A DNA stretch of 64,000 bases from Tolypothrix sp. PCC 7910 (GTDB lineage: Bacteria; Cyanobacteriota; Cyanobacteriia; Cyanobacteriales; Nostocaceae), in NCBI RefSeq assembly GCF_011769525.1, contig NZ_CP050440.1, forward strand, positions 3,287,501 to 3,351,500. Reading direction: 5' to 3'. Numbering within the stretch: position 1 is the first letter of the stretch; every line of letters starts with the position of its first letter. Below, in pieces: positions 18,129-27,696 of this stretch. The notes under the pieces were generated by a model. It saw only the letters and a program-made list of their open reading frames with translations. It made no database searches and had not been told where the DNA came from. Both the position numbers and the translations under genes were made by a program.

Positions 18129-19820
18129 TCAACTTACCATTACTTGCGATCGCCCATCTCGCCATAATTCATATAATCTATTTGCAGGCATTGTTAAATA
18201 TAAAATATCGCCTGGACTGAGTTGAGTTTCTAATAAATCCCAGCCGTGAAATGTTTGGCAACTTGCTTCTACATACAAAGGGACAAAATCAGCCGACATC
18301 GCAGCATCTTTGACTAATTCACCGCAAAATGGATGTGCTGGTGTAATCATCGTAGCGAAGGCTACCCACAAACTATCGGCGGTAATCCCATTACCTAAGA
18401 TGCGTCCCCCTAATGCAGCCGCAGCAAAAGCTGGTGCAGCTAATTCTGCAGGACTGAGTACGGCTTCAAAATCAAATACTTGTTGTGCCATCCCTGCAAA
18501 ATCTGGGTCAGCATAATGGACAATGACAGGAATAGTGGGTGATAATCCTTTGGCTTTTAGGGCAATTTCTAAATTAATCGCATCGTTGCTAGTCACAGCT
18601 AACACAGCCGCAGCATTATCAATATTACTAGCTTGGAGAATAGCGCGGAAACTGGCATCACCTTGAATTACGGGAATACCTAAGCCGCGGGTTGTATTTA
18701 CAAATCTGTTGTTGCTATCGGTTTCAATTACTACCACCTCATGTCCACTTGCATGAAGTTCTTGGACAATCCTCACACCAATACCACTCAATCCGCAGAC
18801 TATGTAATGATGTCGCTGCGGAATGCGAGCTGCATCCCAAAATTGCTTGAAGCGGTTACCTAAAATAAAATCGGTGAGCATGGCATACCAAATACCAATT
18901 ACTGCTGCACCAACTAACATCATCACAACAGTAAATAATTTAATACTGCTGGGAGCATTTTCAACTATTTTGTCATTACCACCTGCTCCCGTAATCATGC
19001 CGACTGCAAAATATAAAGCATCGATAAAAGAGATATTTAAACTAGCAGAAACATAGGTAAGTGTAGCCATCAAAATAATGGCAAATAACACCATTGCCAT
19101 CGCTACAACTGATTGAGCGTGTTTTTGAAATTGCTGCAAACTAGTGAGAACTTTGAGGAATTTTCTTACCCATGATTTGCGGATAGGACGAACGCGAGGT
19201 TGGATACCAACAATTAAGCGATCGCCTACTTTTAATTCTTGTCCTGATAGCACTGCCGCGACTAAATCTAAATCACCTTCTACAGGTAAGTAATAGATTA
19301 ACATTCGCGACCTATCTTCCCATAAATCGCCTAATTTACGACCTAACCAAGGATGATATTCGTCAATATATTCTTCTTGAATCGGCCAAGTTTGTTGAAA
19401 TAATTTAATTTGTCCGATCGCTTTATTACCCAGTGCTGCAAAAGTAAATACTGGTGCTGCCAAACCCACCACACTCATACTTAAATGGTCTGGCAAAGTA
19501 TGATCGAGACGTTCTGCCAAACTATTATTATAAAAGCGGTTGATAATGCGGATATGCGGATTTAGTATCCGCGCTTGCATCATAATTGCTAAATTGCGCG
19601 CATCATCAGAGCTAGCAATGACTAAAGTGTGGGATTCCTCAATTCCAGCGGCTTTGAGGGTAGCCGCTGTATGTAAATCGCCAATAATCACATCTCCTGC
19701 GGTTTCGCCAGGGATAGGCTTGTGATGAATACCAACTACAAACGCACCCTGTTGTCGCAGCAGACGAAAGACTTTATATCCAGTCCGTCCTAAGCCACAA
19801 ACTATAATTCGAGGTTTCAT
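18129..19820 (-). CDS. double-RCK cation channel / TrkA-N protein with atypical pore
   Basis: A 563-residue membrane protein. It has an N-terminal TrkA-N (RCK) Rossmann domain (IIVCGLGRTGYKVFRLL, residues 4-20), a TrkA-C-like part (about 150-215), a two-helix pore module and a second TrkA-N domain (HYIVCGLSGIGVRIVQEL near 340), then a C-terminal TrkA-C. The pore module has TM1 (VVAMAMVLFAIILMATLTYVS), a pore helix (FIDALYFAVGMITGAGGND) and TM2 (LFTVVMMLVGAAVIGIWYAM). The loop reads TGAGG where K+ channels have TVGYG, so K+ selectivity is doubtful. RCK domains on both sides of the pore suggest nucleotide or ion gating. A HIP1-type octamer lies inside the gene. Confidence 0.82.
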   Translation of the reverse strand: MKPRIIVCGLGRTGYKVFRLLRQQGAFVVGIHHKPIPGETAGDVIIGDLHTAATLKAAGIEESHTLVIASSDDARNLAIMMQARILNPHIRIINRFYNNSLAERLDHTLPDHLSMSVVGLAAPVFTFAALGNKAIGQIKLFQQTWPIQEEYIDEYHPWLGRKLGDLWEDRSRMLIYYLPVEGDLDLVAAVLSGQELKVGDRLIVGIQPRVRPIRKSWVRKFLKVLTSLQQFQKHAQSVVAMAMVLFAIILMATLTYVSASLNISFIDALYFAVGMITGAGGNDKIVENAPSSIKLFTVVMMLVGAAVIGIWYAMLTDFILGNRFKQFWDAARIPQRHHYIVCGLSGIGVRIVQELHASGHEVVVIETDSNNRFVNTTRGLGIPVIQGDASFRAILQASNIDNAAAVLAVTSNDAINLEIALKAKGLSPTIPVIVHYADPDFAGMAQQVFDFEAVLSPAELAAPAFAAAALGGRILGNGITADSLWVAFATMITPAHPFCGELVKDAAMSADFVPLYVEASCQTFHGWDLLETQLSPGDILYLTMPANRLYELWRDGRSQVMVS

Positions 19821-19994
19821 GAAAGAGCCGCAATATTGCGATGAGGCTGCATTCTCAAGTAATTATTAACATTCTTGCCTGAATTAGTTGTGTAGAACTG
19901 TAACTGACAACACGGTAATCTTAAATAAGATGGCACTTTTGCAATATTTTGCGAGTCAATATTAATTAGATAGCTTTAATTGAAAGAAATCTAT

Positions 19995-20489
19995 ATGAAT
20001 ACTTGGATAAAATTAACAACTCTTGCTGTAATTGTCTCTCCCTTAGCCGTAGTAGGAACACTTTTTACTAAAGCACAAGCACAACCAGAATCAGCACCAG
20101 GGCCAATTTCTACACCAAATGTCAAATTAAATATCCAAAGTACTGCGGGTACTTGTCCTGAATCAGTTGGTTTATGGTGGTTGACACTACCTTATGAAGG
20201 TGGTGCTGAACATACAGTAATTGCTGATACTAGACCATTTTCTAACACTACAAAGTTAGTTTCATCTAATAAGCAGGTTGTAGAATATGTTGCCAACTTA
20301 AACGATAAATATGCTTCTTGTGTTGGTCAAACACAAAACAAAGAATACACATTTTACAATGTGCAATTTAAGAATAAGCAAGCATATTTCCGTGTAGATT
20401 TACGAAAAATTCAGGCAAATGCTAAGGAAATTACCTACAAGACTGTAGCGGCTTCTCGTCCTTATGTCAGGTGGGCGATCGCGGATTGA
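19995..20489 (+). CDS. small exported protein of unknown function
   Basis: A 164-residue protein with a signal peptide ending AKAQAQ (WIKLTTLAVIVSPLAVVG as hydrophobic core). The mature part is rich in beta-strand patterns (VGLWWLTLPYEGGAEHTVIADTR and EYTFYNVQFKNKQAYFRVDL), with two cysteines (TCPES and ASCVG) that may pair. ATG at 19995 is preferred over TTG at 19980. No family is recognised. It is divergent from the RCK channel gene. The stop codon is followed at once by a tandem repeat (20490-20566). Confidence 0.6.
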   Translation: MNTWIKLTTLAVIVSPLAVVGTLFTKAQAQPESAPGPISTPNVKLNIQSTAGTCPESVGLWWLTLPYEGGAEHTVIADTRPFSNTTKLVSSNKQVVEYVANLNDKYASCVGQTQNKEYTFYNVQFKNKQAYFRVDLRKIQANAKEITYKTVAASRPYVRWAIAD

Positions 20490-20566
20490 TGGGAATTGGG
20501 TATTGGGAACTGGGGACTGGGAGAAATTACTATTACCTATTACCAATTACCCATTACCAAACACCA
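20490..20566. repeat. short tandem repeat array (STRR)
   Basis: Units of the type TGGGTATTGGGAACTGGGGAC followed by the opposite-sense type TTACCTATTACCAATTACCC, so the two halves can pair. It starts at the base after the stop codon of the small exported protein and ends four bases before the stop codon of larE. Confidence 0.7.
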
Positions 20567-20570
20567 ATCC

Positions 20571-21401
20571 TTAACCTTTAACACTTAAGGCTTGCGGCTG
20601 CAAAACTTGATTTAACTTACCGCTGCGATAGCCTTCCAAATCTAGTGTTACATAGATAAAACCAAATTCTTGAAAAGCAGACACTACTTGCGGTAAATCT
20701 GCTGTCAACACAAACTCTTTGATTTGTTCTGGTGGTAATTCAATCCTTGCTGTATCGCCTTCGGAACGCACGCGCAAATTCTTTAACCCCAGCTTTCGCA
20801 AGTGAATTTCTGCTCTACCGACGCGTTGTAACTTAGTAACAGTAATCTCTTCACCGTAGGGAAAACGGGAACTAAGACAAGGTTGAGCAGGTTTATCCCA
20901 CCAAGGTAAACCGAGTTCTTGTGAAAGCTGGCGGACTTCCATTTTCGTAACACCAACTTCTGCTAAAGGCGATCGCGCACCTCGTTCTTTAGCTGCTTGA
21001 ATTCCTGGGCGATAATCGTGTAAATCATCAGCGTTGACTCCATCTACTACATAGGGATAACCCAACTCTCTGGCTAAAGGTTTGAGAGTGTCATGCAATT
21101 CACTTTTGCAGAAATAGCAGCGGTTGACAGGATTAGAAGTGTAATTGGGATTGTCCATTTCGTTTGTCTGGACAATTTGATGAGGAATCCCAATAGTTGC
21201 TGCTTGAATTTCCGCATCTTCCAATTCTTCCGGCAATAGCGAAGGTGAAACAGCCGTCACAGCCAAAGCACGATCGCCTAAAACATCATACGCAATCTTG
21301 GCAACCAAAGTACTATCCACACCCCCAGAGTAAGCAATTAGCGCCTGCTCCATTTCTGCGAATATCGCTTTTAGTTGCTCAAGTTTTTCTATTAGTTTCA
21401 T
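20571..21401 (-). CDS. larE: ATP-dependent sacrificial sulfur transferase LarE
   Basis: A PP-loop enzyme that donates sulfur from its own cysteine to pyridinium bis-carboxylate when the nickel-pincer cofactor is made. The PP-loop is YSGGVDSTL near residues 24-32. The conserved CYFCK is near 95, and the C-terminal WWDKPAQPCLSSRFPYGE block is typical. The 276-residue length is right for the family. Cyanobacterial LarE versions with three cysteines can act catalytically rather than sacrificially; here CYFC plus the PCLSSR Cys would give that three-Cys set. No larB, larC or larA gene lies nearby. Confidence 0.9.
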   Translation of the reverse strand: MKLIEKLEQLKAIFAEMEQALIAYSGGVDSTLVAKIAYDVLGDRALAVTAVSPSLLPEELEDAEIQAATIGIPHQIVQTNEMDNPNYTSNPVNRCYFCKSELHDTLKPLARELGYPYVVDGVNADDLHDYRPGIQAAKERGARSPLAEVGVTKMEVRQLSQELGLPWWDKPAQPCLSSRFPYGEEITVTKLQRVGRAEIHLRKLGLKNLRVRSEGDTARIELPPEQIKEFVLTADLPQVVSAFQEFGFIYVTLDLEGYRSGKLNQVLQPQALSVKG

Positions 21402-21546
21402 TTTCTAGTCCTACCGCAATCCATAGCACCCAACAAATTCTATTGTAGTAACTGGTAACAAGTAACCAGCGAGTAGTCTATTGATAGAGAATTAGGAATG
21501 AGGTATGAGGCAGACGCGGAACAAAGGCTTCACGTTAAGTTGACAC

Positions 21547-22320
21547 TTATGATTGTGCGTTCGTCGCAGACGTTGGCGCAGCCATCGCCTCTACATCCAA
21601 ACCTGTAACCCTCGCCACCTCTTCCACTGTCATCCCACTTGCTAGTAAATTACGTGCTGTTTGCAACAACTGCGCCTCAGCTCTATCTGCTCGTTGGCGT
21701 TCTTGTTCTTCAGGGGTTGGTAGTAATTCTCCCTCTAAAGTCGCCCAGCGTAACCAAGTCGCATCAATTCCTTTGTAATTTCCCTGCCAAGGTTGCAAAG
21801 CTAATCCTAAAGATTCACTTACTAATTGATTACGTTCATTAGGAATCAGAGGTTGGTAAACTCTTTGTTGAATCGAAAAACCCGCCCAATCATCTGGGTT
21901 AAACGGGTCATACCAGAAATATTCTGGTACACGCATTTGATTTTGATAGATTAGTTTTTTCTCGTTTTTGTCTGCGGCGGCTGTACTTTCAGAAAGTAAC
22001 TCAATCACAACATCCGGTGCTTTTCCTTCTTCCCAAACTACCCAACTTTTACGTTCCCCTTTGGGGACCCCCAACACCACAAAAAAGTCTGGGCCTTTAA
22101 AGTCTTTGTTTCGCACCTGCGCCAAACTGTAGTAGACAAACATATTGCCACCTACAAACCCATCTTCTCGGTGTGACAACCAAGGAATTAAAGCATCTAT
22201 CAGCAAGTCCATTTGGGCTTTATGCCTTGCGCTTTCCATTGGGACACCATCATCAAAGGGAAGTTCGGCTTGGGTGGGAGGAATTTCAAATAGGGTTACA
22301 GGTAAAATACTTTCTGACAT
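21547..22320 (-). CDS. Uma2 family protein (PD-(D/E)XK nuclease-like)
   Basis: A 257-residue protein of the Uma2 family, very abundant in filamentous cyanobacteria and of unknown biological role. The nuclease-like core is visible as GPDFFVVLGV, then KAPDVVIELLSESTAAADKNEKKLIYQ with the acidic residue and Lys of the restriction-fold motif. The C-terminal third is a charged region with TPEEQERQRADRAEAQLL. The final residues (MAAPTSATNAQS) are encoded by a small dispersed repeat (GTTCGTCGCAGACGTTGGCG), so the C-terminus was probably extended or replaced by repeat insertion. There is no linked antitoxin or partner. Confidence 0.88.
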   Translation of the reverse strand: MSESILPVTLFEIPPTQAELPFDDGVPMESARHKAQMDLLIDALIPWLSHREDGFVGGNMFVYYSLAQVRNKDFKGPDFFVVLGVPKGERKSWVVWEEGKAPDVVIELLSESTAAADKNEKKLIYQNQMRVPEYFWYDPFNPDDWAGFSIQQRVYQPLIPNERNQLVSESLGLALQPWQGNYKGIDATWLRWATLEGELLPTPEEQERQRADRAEAQLLQTARNLLASGMTVEEVARVTGLDVEAMAAPTSATNAQS

Positions 22321-22437
22321 GGCTGTTCACCAGTGGGGTAGCCCGCAGCAAATATATCTATAGTACTAGAAATAATCGGCTTGGCACCTTCACATGGTTT
22401 GATCCCAAGTCTCTAAAATTTAATTAAAAATTACTAA

Positions 22438-24237
22438 TTACTGCGGCTTACTATATTTAGCTACCAAACTAGCTAACAATGGTAAATCAATAGGTTTAGA
22501 AATATAATCATTCACTCCAGCTGCCAGACAAATGTCGCGATCGCCTTTCATTGCCATTGCTGTTTGGGCAATTATTGGAGTCATCTGATATTGCGTATTT
22601 TCTCGCAATTGCTGCACTAAGTTTAGACCATTATCATCCGGCAGATTGATATCCATTAAAATTACTGCTGGGTTAATATCTTTCAATGCTGCCCACATTT
22701 CAGCAGCATTCTTTGCCACAGTTATTTGATAGCCTAGTTTTTCTAAATAAATTTGCATCAACTTAGCGTTGTTTAAGTCGTTTTCTACAAGCAAAATTTC
22801 TAAAAAACAGCTAGGAGCAATGTCTAAAGGTGGTGAAGCGGATGCAGAAGCAATGTTACCCTCAATTCCTGTTAATTCTCCCACAGGATTTAAGGGAAGT
22901 ATGATAGTAAAACGCGAGCCACAATCAACTTTAGATTCGACTTCTATACAACCACCATGAACTTCAGCGAGTTTACGAGTTACAGCTAAACCTAACCCAG
23001 TACCTTCATTACGGTTAACTGTAGAATTAGAAATTTGGAAGTAGGGTTGAAAAAGTTTTGCTTGGTCTGTTGGAGAAATACCTGTACCAGTATCCCAAAC
23101 TGTAAAATGCAAAAAGCTCCCTTTATCGACTACCTGTAAACCCACAGTTCCTGTAGTTGTAAACTTGAGGGCGTTGAAAAGTAAATTTAATAACATTTGT
23201 TTGAGCCGTAAAGGATCGGCAACTATCGTTGTTACCTCCGGCTCAATATCTAACAGCAGTTTTAAACCTTTATTAGCGGCTTTTTCTTTTACAAGTGCCA
23301 AAACATTACGACACAAGGTAGATACATTTACTATTTCCCACTGGACATCTAGTTGATTAGCTTCAATTTTAGAAAGATCCAAAATATCATTTATTAGTGC
23401 TAGCAAATGCTTGCTACTGGATTGAATAATATTTAAATATTCTTGATGACGTTCTCTAGTCGGATCGTAACCTTGCGCCAATAGCAGATGAGTGAAGCCG
23501 ATAATCGAACTCAGCGGTGTGCGAATTTCGTGACTGGTATTTGCCAAAAACTGATTTTTCAGTTGATTAGTACGCTCTAGTTCTCGATTAGAACTACCTA
23601 AATATTGCGACTTTTGTTGCCAGGATTGGATTTGTCTGAGTTTTGCCAAGGCTACAGAGCAGTATTTCACAGCCCGTGCGATAAATTGCGATCGCAGTTC
23701 CACTTCTGCTGTGTTACATAACTCCGAATCACCTCTTACAGGCGCTGTCGCTACAATTAACCAAGCGGTTATCCCACCACAATCATTGGCCAATTGCCAA
23801 GCGCTAGGCGTTTCTTGATTTTCCAGGTGATGTAAATCCTCAAGTTCTATCACCTCATCCAATTTCAGGCGTAACTTTTTACCTTTTTTGGATAACGCTT
23901 CTAGGTGTAGAAGTTGTGAGCGTCGGGCGGGGGATGGTGGAACATAAAAAATTTTACCAGTTGTTTCTTGCGATTGTAACAGCGCGATCGCCACCTTACT
24001 ACTGTTTAAAGCATGGCTAATCTCGTTGACCAAAATTTGGAAAATTTCTGCTTCTGTAGCTCTTGGCTGTGGCAAGGTGGTACAAGCAGAAAGCAAGCAA
24101 TCATTGAGATGGCTTTGCAACTGGTTCAAGCCGCCTTCCAGCCACAACTCGGCTCGAAGTTGCTGTATTGTGGTCAAAAGTGTTTGGGTTGTATCTATCT
24201 GTGAGTTCTGTTCTGGTAAGCTTGAATACTGCTGCAT
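22438..24237 (-). CDS. GAF-containing hybrid sensor histidine kinase/response regulator
   Basis: A soluble two-component sensor of about 599 residues. It has a GAF-like sensory region (about 60-200), a HisKA domain with phospho-acceptor His in SHEIRTPLSSIIGF (near residue 235), and a HATPase domain with N box NLLFNALKF and G boxes DTGTGIS and GTGLGLA. A C-terminal receiver has ILLVENDLNNAK, phospho-acceptor Asp in LMDINLPDDNG and Lys in YISKP. ATG at 24237 is the start; a TTG two codons upstream is less likely. No output gene is adjacent, so the partner is probably a His-phosphotransfer protein elsewhere. The signal is unknown. Confidence 0.92.
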   Translation of the reverse strand: MQQYSSLPEQNSQIDTTQTLLTTIQQLRAELWLEGGLNQLQSHLNDCLLSACTTLPQPRATEAEIFQILVNEISHALNSSKVAIALLQSQETTGKIFYVPPSPARRSQLLHLEALSKKGKKLRLKLDEVIELEDLHHLENQETPSAWQLANDCGGITAWLIVATAPVRGDSELCNTAEVELRSQFIARAVKYCSVALAKLRQIQSWQQKSQYLGSSNRELERTNQLKNQFLANTSHEIRTPLSSIIGFTHLLLAQGYDPTRERHQEYLNIIQSSSKHLLALINDILDLSKIEANQLDVQWEIVNVSTLCRNVLALVKEKAANKGLKLLLDIEPEVTTIVADPLRLKQMLLNLLFNALKFTTTGTVGLQVVDKGSFLHFTVWDTGTGISPTDQAKLFQPYFQISNSTVNRNEGTGLGLAVTRKLAEVHGGCIEVESKVDCGSRFTIILPLNPVGELTGIEGNIASASASPPLDIAPSCFLEILLVENDLNNAKLMQIYLEKLGYQITVAKNAAEMWAALKDINPAVILMDINLPDDNGLNLVQQLRENTQYQMTPIIAQTAMAMKGDRDICLAAGVNDYISKPIDLPLLASLVAKYSKPQ

Positions 24238-24420
24238 GGTCAACTAGACCGCTGAACAAGTGGAGCTTCGCACAAAAGTGCGAACAGGATTCTATGTATA
24301 TTAGCGCACAATTCCTGCTTCTTTATAAAGCATAACCTATAGTGTCGAATGTGACGATGATCCCACCAATTTAATGTATGAAATCACTAACTAGTAATTT
24401 CTTAAGAGCTGCTTAACACT

Positions 24421-25287
24421 ATGGATATACAACTTGCTCAATTAATTATTAATGGAATTGCCGTAGGGAGTATTATTGCTCTGGGTGCAGTCGGACTTAC
24501 CCTTACCTATGGGATTTTACGGTTGTCTAATTTTGCCCACGGTGATTTTCTGACTTTGGGAGCTTATCTAACGCTGCTGGTAAATAGTGCTGGTGTAAAT
24601 ATCTGGCTGTCAATGGTACTGGCCGCAGCAGGAACAGTGGTAATGATGCTGATATCAGAAAAATTACTGTGGTCAAGAATGCGTAGTCTTCGTGCTACTT
24701 CCACGACGCTAATTATTATTTCCATTGGATTGGCCTTATTCCTCCGCAATGGCATTATCTTCATCTGGGGTGGTAAGAACCAAAACTATAATTTACCTGT
24801 TACCCCAGCTTTAGATCTATTCGGCTTAAAGGTACCACAAAATCAGTTGTTAGTGTTGGGGTTAGCAGTACTGGCGATTTTGGCACTGCATTACCTACTG
24901 CAAAATACAAAAATTGGCAAGGCAATGCGAGCAGTTGCTGACGATTTAGATTTAGCTAGAGTTTCGGGCATTAATGTAGAGCAAGTAATTCTCTGGACAT
25001 GGCTAATAGCTGGCACACTCACGTCTTTGGGTGGCAGTATGTACGGGTTAATTACAGCAGTGCGGCCAAATATGGGGTGGTTTTTGATTCTGCCCTTATT
25101 TGCCTCTGTCATTTTGGGGGGAATTGGTAATCCTTATGGTGCGATCGCTGCTGCTTTTATCATTGGCATAGTGCAAGAAGTCAGCACCCCTTTGCTAGGT
25201 TCTCAGTATAAACAAGGAGTAGCGCTCTTAATGATGATTTTGGTGCTGCTCATTCGTCCCAAGGGTTTATTTAAAGGCACGATTTGA
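24421..25287 (+). CDS. branched-chain/neutral amino acid ABC permease, LivH/NatD type
   Basis: A 288-residue integral membrane protein with eight or so helices, beginning IDIQLAQLIINGIAVGSII and containing the LivH signature LTYGILRLSNFAHGDFL near residues 27-43. It has the transporter EAA-like loop AVADDLDLARVSGINVEQVI. It should form a channel with a LivM-type partner and LivF/LivG ATPases. None of these is next to it, as is usual for the scattered nat genes of Nostoc-type genomes (NatD is the LivH member there). The start ATG is at 24421. Confidence 0.9.
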   Translation: MDIQLAQLIINGIAVGSIIALGAVGLTLTYGILRLSNFAHGDFLTLGAYLTLLVNSAGVNIWLSMVLAAAGTVVMMLISEKLLWSRMRSLRATSTTLIIISIGLALFLRNGIIFIWGGKNQNYNLPVTPALDLFGLKVPQNQLLVLGLAVLAILALHYLLQNTKIGKAMRAVADDLDLARVSGINVEQVILWTWLIAGTLTSLGGSMYGLITAVRPNMGWFLILPLFASVILGGIGNPYGAIAAAFIIGIVQEVSTPLLGSQYKQGVALLMMILVLLIRPKGLFKGTI

Positions 25288-25305
25288 GCAGCACCAATCA
25301 GCTAA

Positions 25306-25443
25306 TTACTCGATGATATGGAAGTAGTAAGCTGCAACTAAGAAGTTGATCGCTAATAATAATAATGCCCAACCAGTACGGAAAGGATAGGGGGGTTTAG
25401 CTCCACTATCTGCTACTGGTGAACTTTTGCTTTTAGCAGTCAT
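25306..25443 (-). CDS. psaX: photosystem I subunit X
   Basis: A 45-residue photosystem I subunit with one membrane helix, which binds carotenoid and chlorophyll at the edge of the complex. The reading is MTAKSKSSPVADSG, then KPPYPFRTGWALLLLAINFL and VAAYYFHIIE. This matches the Thermosynechococcus PsaX pattern (FRTFWAVLLLAINFLVAAYYF). AGGAGA lies seven bases before the ATG. It lies on the strand opposite the NatD-type permease, 18 bp from its stop codon, and downstream of lipA, separated by a tandem repeat. It is below the usual minimum size for gene finders. Confidence 0.92.
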   Translation of the reverse strand: MTAKSKSSPVADSGAKPPYPFRTGWALLLLAINFLVAAYYFHIIE

Positions 25444-25529
25444 TGGCTGTTCTCCTAAATTTCAGGACTGTTTAAGAAATACCAAACAGAGGTACCGATT
25501 AGCCAGTTTCTTTAAAAATATTTGTGTGA

Positions 25530-25645
25530 ATGTTGGGGATTGGGGAACTCGGGGCCCCCTCTGGGGATAAGGGGTAATGGGGACTGGGGATTGGGTATTG
25601 GGTATTGGGTATTTATCCTCCTCATCTCCCTTATCTCCCTCATCC
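25530..25645. repeat. short tandem repeat array (STRR)
   Basis: Two kinds of unit: GGGGACTGGGGATTGGGTATT in the left part and TCCTCATCTCCCTTATCTCC in the right part. The array runs up to the 3' end of lipA; its last codons (GGGGAGGAT then TGA) sit at the edge of the array. Confidence 0.75.
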
Positions 25646-25648
25646 CCC

Positions 25649-26557
25649 TCAATCCTCCCCTGCATGATAGGAACTCCGAACCAGAGGCCCAGAACGGACG
25701 TGGCTAAATCCCATTTGCCATGCTATTGTACCCAGTTGATTAAATTCCTCTGGAGTCCAGTATTTTTGAACTGGCAGATGTTCTAGGGAAGGTCGCATAT
25801 ACTGACCAATAGTTAAGCGATCGCATCCAACTGCTCTTAAATCTTTCATCGCTTCCATGACTTCCTCAAAGGTTTCGCCATGTCCCAGCATTAAACCAGA
25901 TTTGGTGGGGATAGAAGAGTCGATTTCTTTGACGAGTGCAAGTACATCCAGTGAGCGATCGTATTTTGCTCCCCGGCGCACTGGCCCAGTTAAGCGTCTT
26001 ACTGTCTCAATATTGTGGTTAAAACAAGCAGGCTTTGCCTTGACAATCATCGCTATCCTTTGGCGTTGTCCTTCTTCCCCAGCACCGATACCGCCCCAAA
26101 AATCTGGTGTCAGCACTTCTATTTGAGTTTCTGGGTTCAACTGGCGGATAGTTTCCATCGTTTGGACAAAATGTCCTGCTCCCTGGTCTGTCAAGTCATC
26201 ACGGGCGACAGAAGTCAGTACCACATAACGTAAACCCAAAAGCTGTACAGCTTCTGCCACCTTTTGCGGTTCCTCTAGGTCCAGGGGCATTGGTGCATGA
26301 CCTTTATCTACTTGACAAAATGCACAAGAACGAGTGCAAGTAGGGCCCATTAGCAGAAAAGTAGCAGTTTTTTGGGCATAGCACTCCCCCCGGTTGGGGC
26401 AACGTCCTTCTTCGCAAATTGTATGAATTTGGCGCTGCTTAATAATGCGTTGTACGGTAGAGATTTCGCTAGCTTTGCCGATAGAACGACGTAACCAGCT
26501 GGGCATTGCCATTATTTCTGACTTGAGTTGGGCTTGTTGTGACGAAGTCATAGACAT
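25649..26557 (-). CDS. lipA: lipoyl synthase
   Basis: Radical SAM enzyme that inserts two sulfur atoms into octanoyl groups on lipoyl-dependent proteins. The auxiliary iron-sulfur ligands are in [12 protein letters not shown], and the radical SAM triad is CTRSCAFC. The C-terminal RSSYHA motif, whose Ser ligates the auxiliary cluster, is present. The length of about 302 residues is right. ATG at 26557 is preferred over the TTG at 26572, and ATG 26551 is also possible. The usual cyanobacterial pair of lipA genes may exist elsewhere in the genome. psaX follows downstream after a repeat array. Confidence 0.95.
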   Translation of the reverse strand: MSMTSSQQAQLKSEIMAMPSWLRRSIGKASEISTVQRIIKQRQIHTICEEGRCPNRGECYAQKTATFLLMGPTCTRSCAFCQVDKGHAPMPLDLEEPQKVAEAVQLLGLRYVVLTSVARDDLTDQGAGHFVQTMETIRQLNPETQIEVLTPDFWGGIGAGEEGQRQRIAMIVKAKPACFNHNIETVRRLTGPVRRGAKYDRSLDVLALVKEIDSSIPTKSGLMLGHGETFEEVMEAMKDLRAVGCDRLTIGQYMRPSLEHLPVQKYWTPEEFNQLGTIAWQMGFSHVRSGPLVRSSYHAGED

Positions 26558-26810
26558 CCACGCGAGATCCAAAGGTACTGTGGAGCAAATTCTCTATGCT
26601 CTAGAGCAAGGTTAAAGCCTTAAATATTACCATGACATAAATTGACCGGAACACGGGCAGAGGTTCTAGAAAACACATCCTCGAAAATCACTTATACCGA
26701 AAATATACTCTCCCCCAATCAAGATAAATGTTGGATATAGTAAGAGCATTCTCAATGTCAATGGGCATAATAGCCATCTACACCTATAGTTTCTGTTAGA
26801 GTAATAAGTC

Positions 26811-27446
26811 GTGGCAAGTAACAAAATTCTAGTTATTGATGACACCACAGTTGTCAGGGTAAAAGTACGAGAGATGTTGCCGCCTGGCAATTTCGAGGTA
26901 GTAGAAGCAAAAGACGGCTTAGAAGGACTAAATTACATCCTCAAAGAAAAATTTAGTTTGATCATGTTAGATTTTCTCTTACCTAAAATGAGTGGTTGGG
27001 AAGTTTTCCAGCAAATTCAAGCCCAGCCGGAGTTAAGGAAGATCCCTCTAGTAATGATGTCTGGTCGTAAGGAAGAGGTAACTGAAAAAATTTCCGAACC
27101 CTTTGAATATTTTGAATTTCTTGGCAAGCCTTTTGACCAGAAGCAACTCATTGGTGCCATTAAGTCAGCAATGACAAAAGCTAAACAGGTACGCCCAGAA
27201 CCGGCTCTAGTTGGAGCAGGCGTTGCTGTTAGTAATGGCGCAACTGCAACTTCTAGTCATAGTTTTGCCACAGCTCCAGCGGCTGTAAATAGCAATGCTA
27301 CAGTTCCACCTCCAAGCGTTGCAACCGCATCTTCTGGAGAAATTGAGCTTTTAAATGAAAAAATTGCCAAGATGCAAGCAGAAATAGAGAGCTTGAAGAA
27401 ACAGCTAACTCAAGTTGTGACCTTCATTAAGCAGAAAGTCAAATAG
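26811..27446 (+). CDS. single-domain response regulator with coiled-coil tail
   Basis: A CheY-like receiver of about 125 residues (KILVIDDTTVVRVKV at the start, phospho-acceptor Asp in LIMLDFLLPKMSGWE, Lys in FLGKPFD). It is followed by an Ala/Ser/Thr-rich linker and a C-terminal helix likely to form a coiled coil (EIELLNEKIAKMQAEIESL). It has no DNA-binding domain, so it should act by protein contacts, in a manner like PilG/PilH or Pat-type regulators. The start is a GTG at 26811. A hairpin terminator lies at 27659-27696. It precedes the large kinase cluster at 28.1-39.2 kb and may belong to its circuit; that is positional inference. Confidence 0.85.
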   Translation: MASNKILVIDDTTVVRVKVREMLPPGNFEVVEAKDGLEGLNYILKEKFSLIMLDFLLPKMSGWEVFQQIQAQPELRKIPLVMMSGRKEEVTEKISEPFEYFEFLGKPFDQKQLIGAIKSAMTKAKQVRPEPALVGAGVAVSNGATATSSHSFATAPAAVNSNATVPPPSVATASSGEIELLNEKIAKMQAEIESLKKQLTQVVTFIKQKVK

Positions 27447-27658
27447 TTGTCATCAAATGCGTATAACAATAACGCATGAAAGAAAGACTAAGAACTAGTA
27501 CAATACGGCATAAATAAAGTAACCATTTCAACTAGCCAAAAGCCTTGATATAGAAACTTTTTGACTTTTGTCTTACGCGTAGCATTGTAGACGGGAATAA
27601 ATAGGCTCTTAATTTGATCAAAGTAAGGCAGTTCCAAGAAATAAATTATTTTGTAGAG

Positions 27659-27696
27659 TGAGCCAAACAGTCCATCTATGGTATTGGCTCATTTTT
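27659..27696 (+). terminator. rho-independent terminator
   Basis: TGAGCCA (27659-27665) pairs with TGGCTCA (27685-27691) and is followed by TTTTT. It is the nearest terminator 3' of the response regulator, 213 bp past its stop. Confidence 0.7.
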
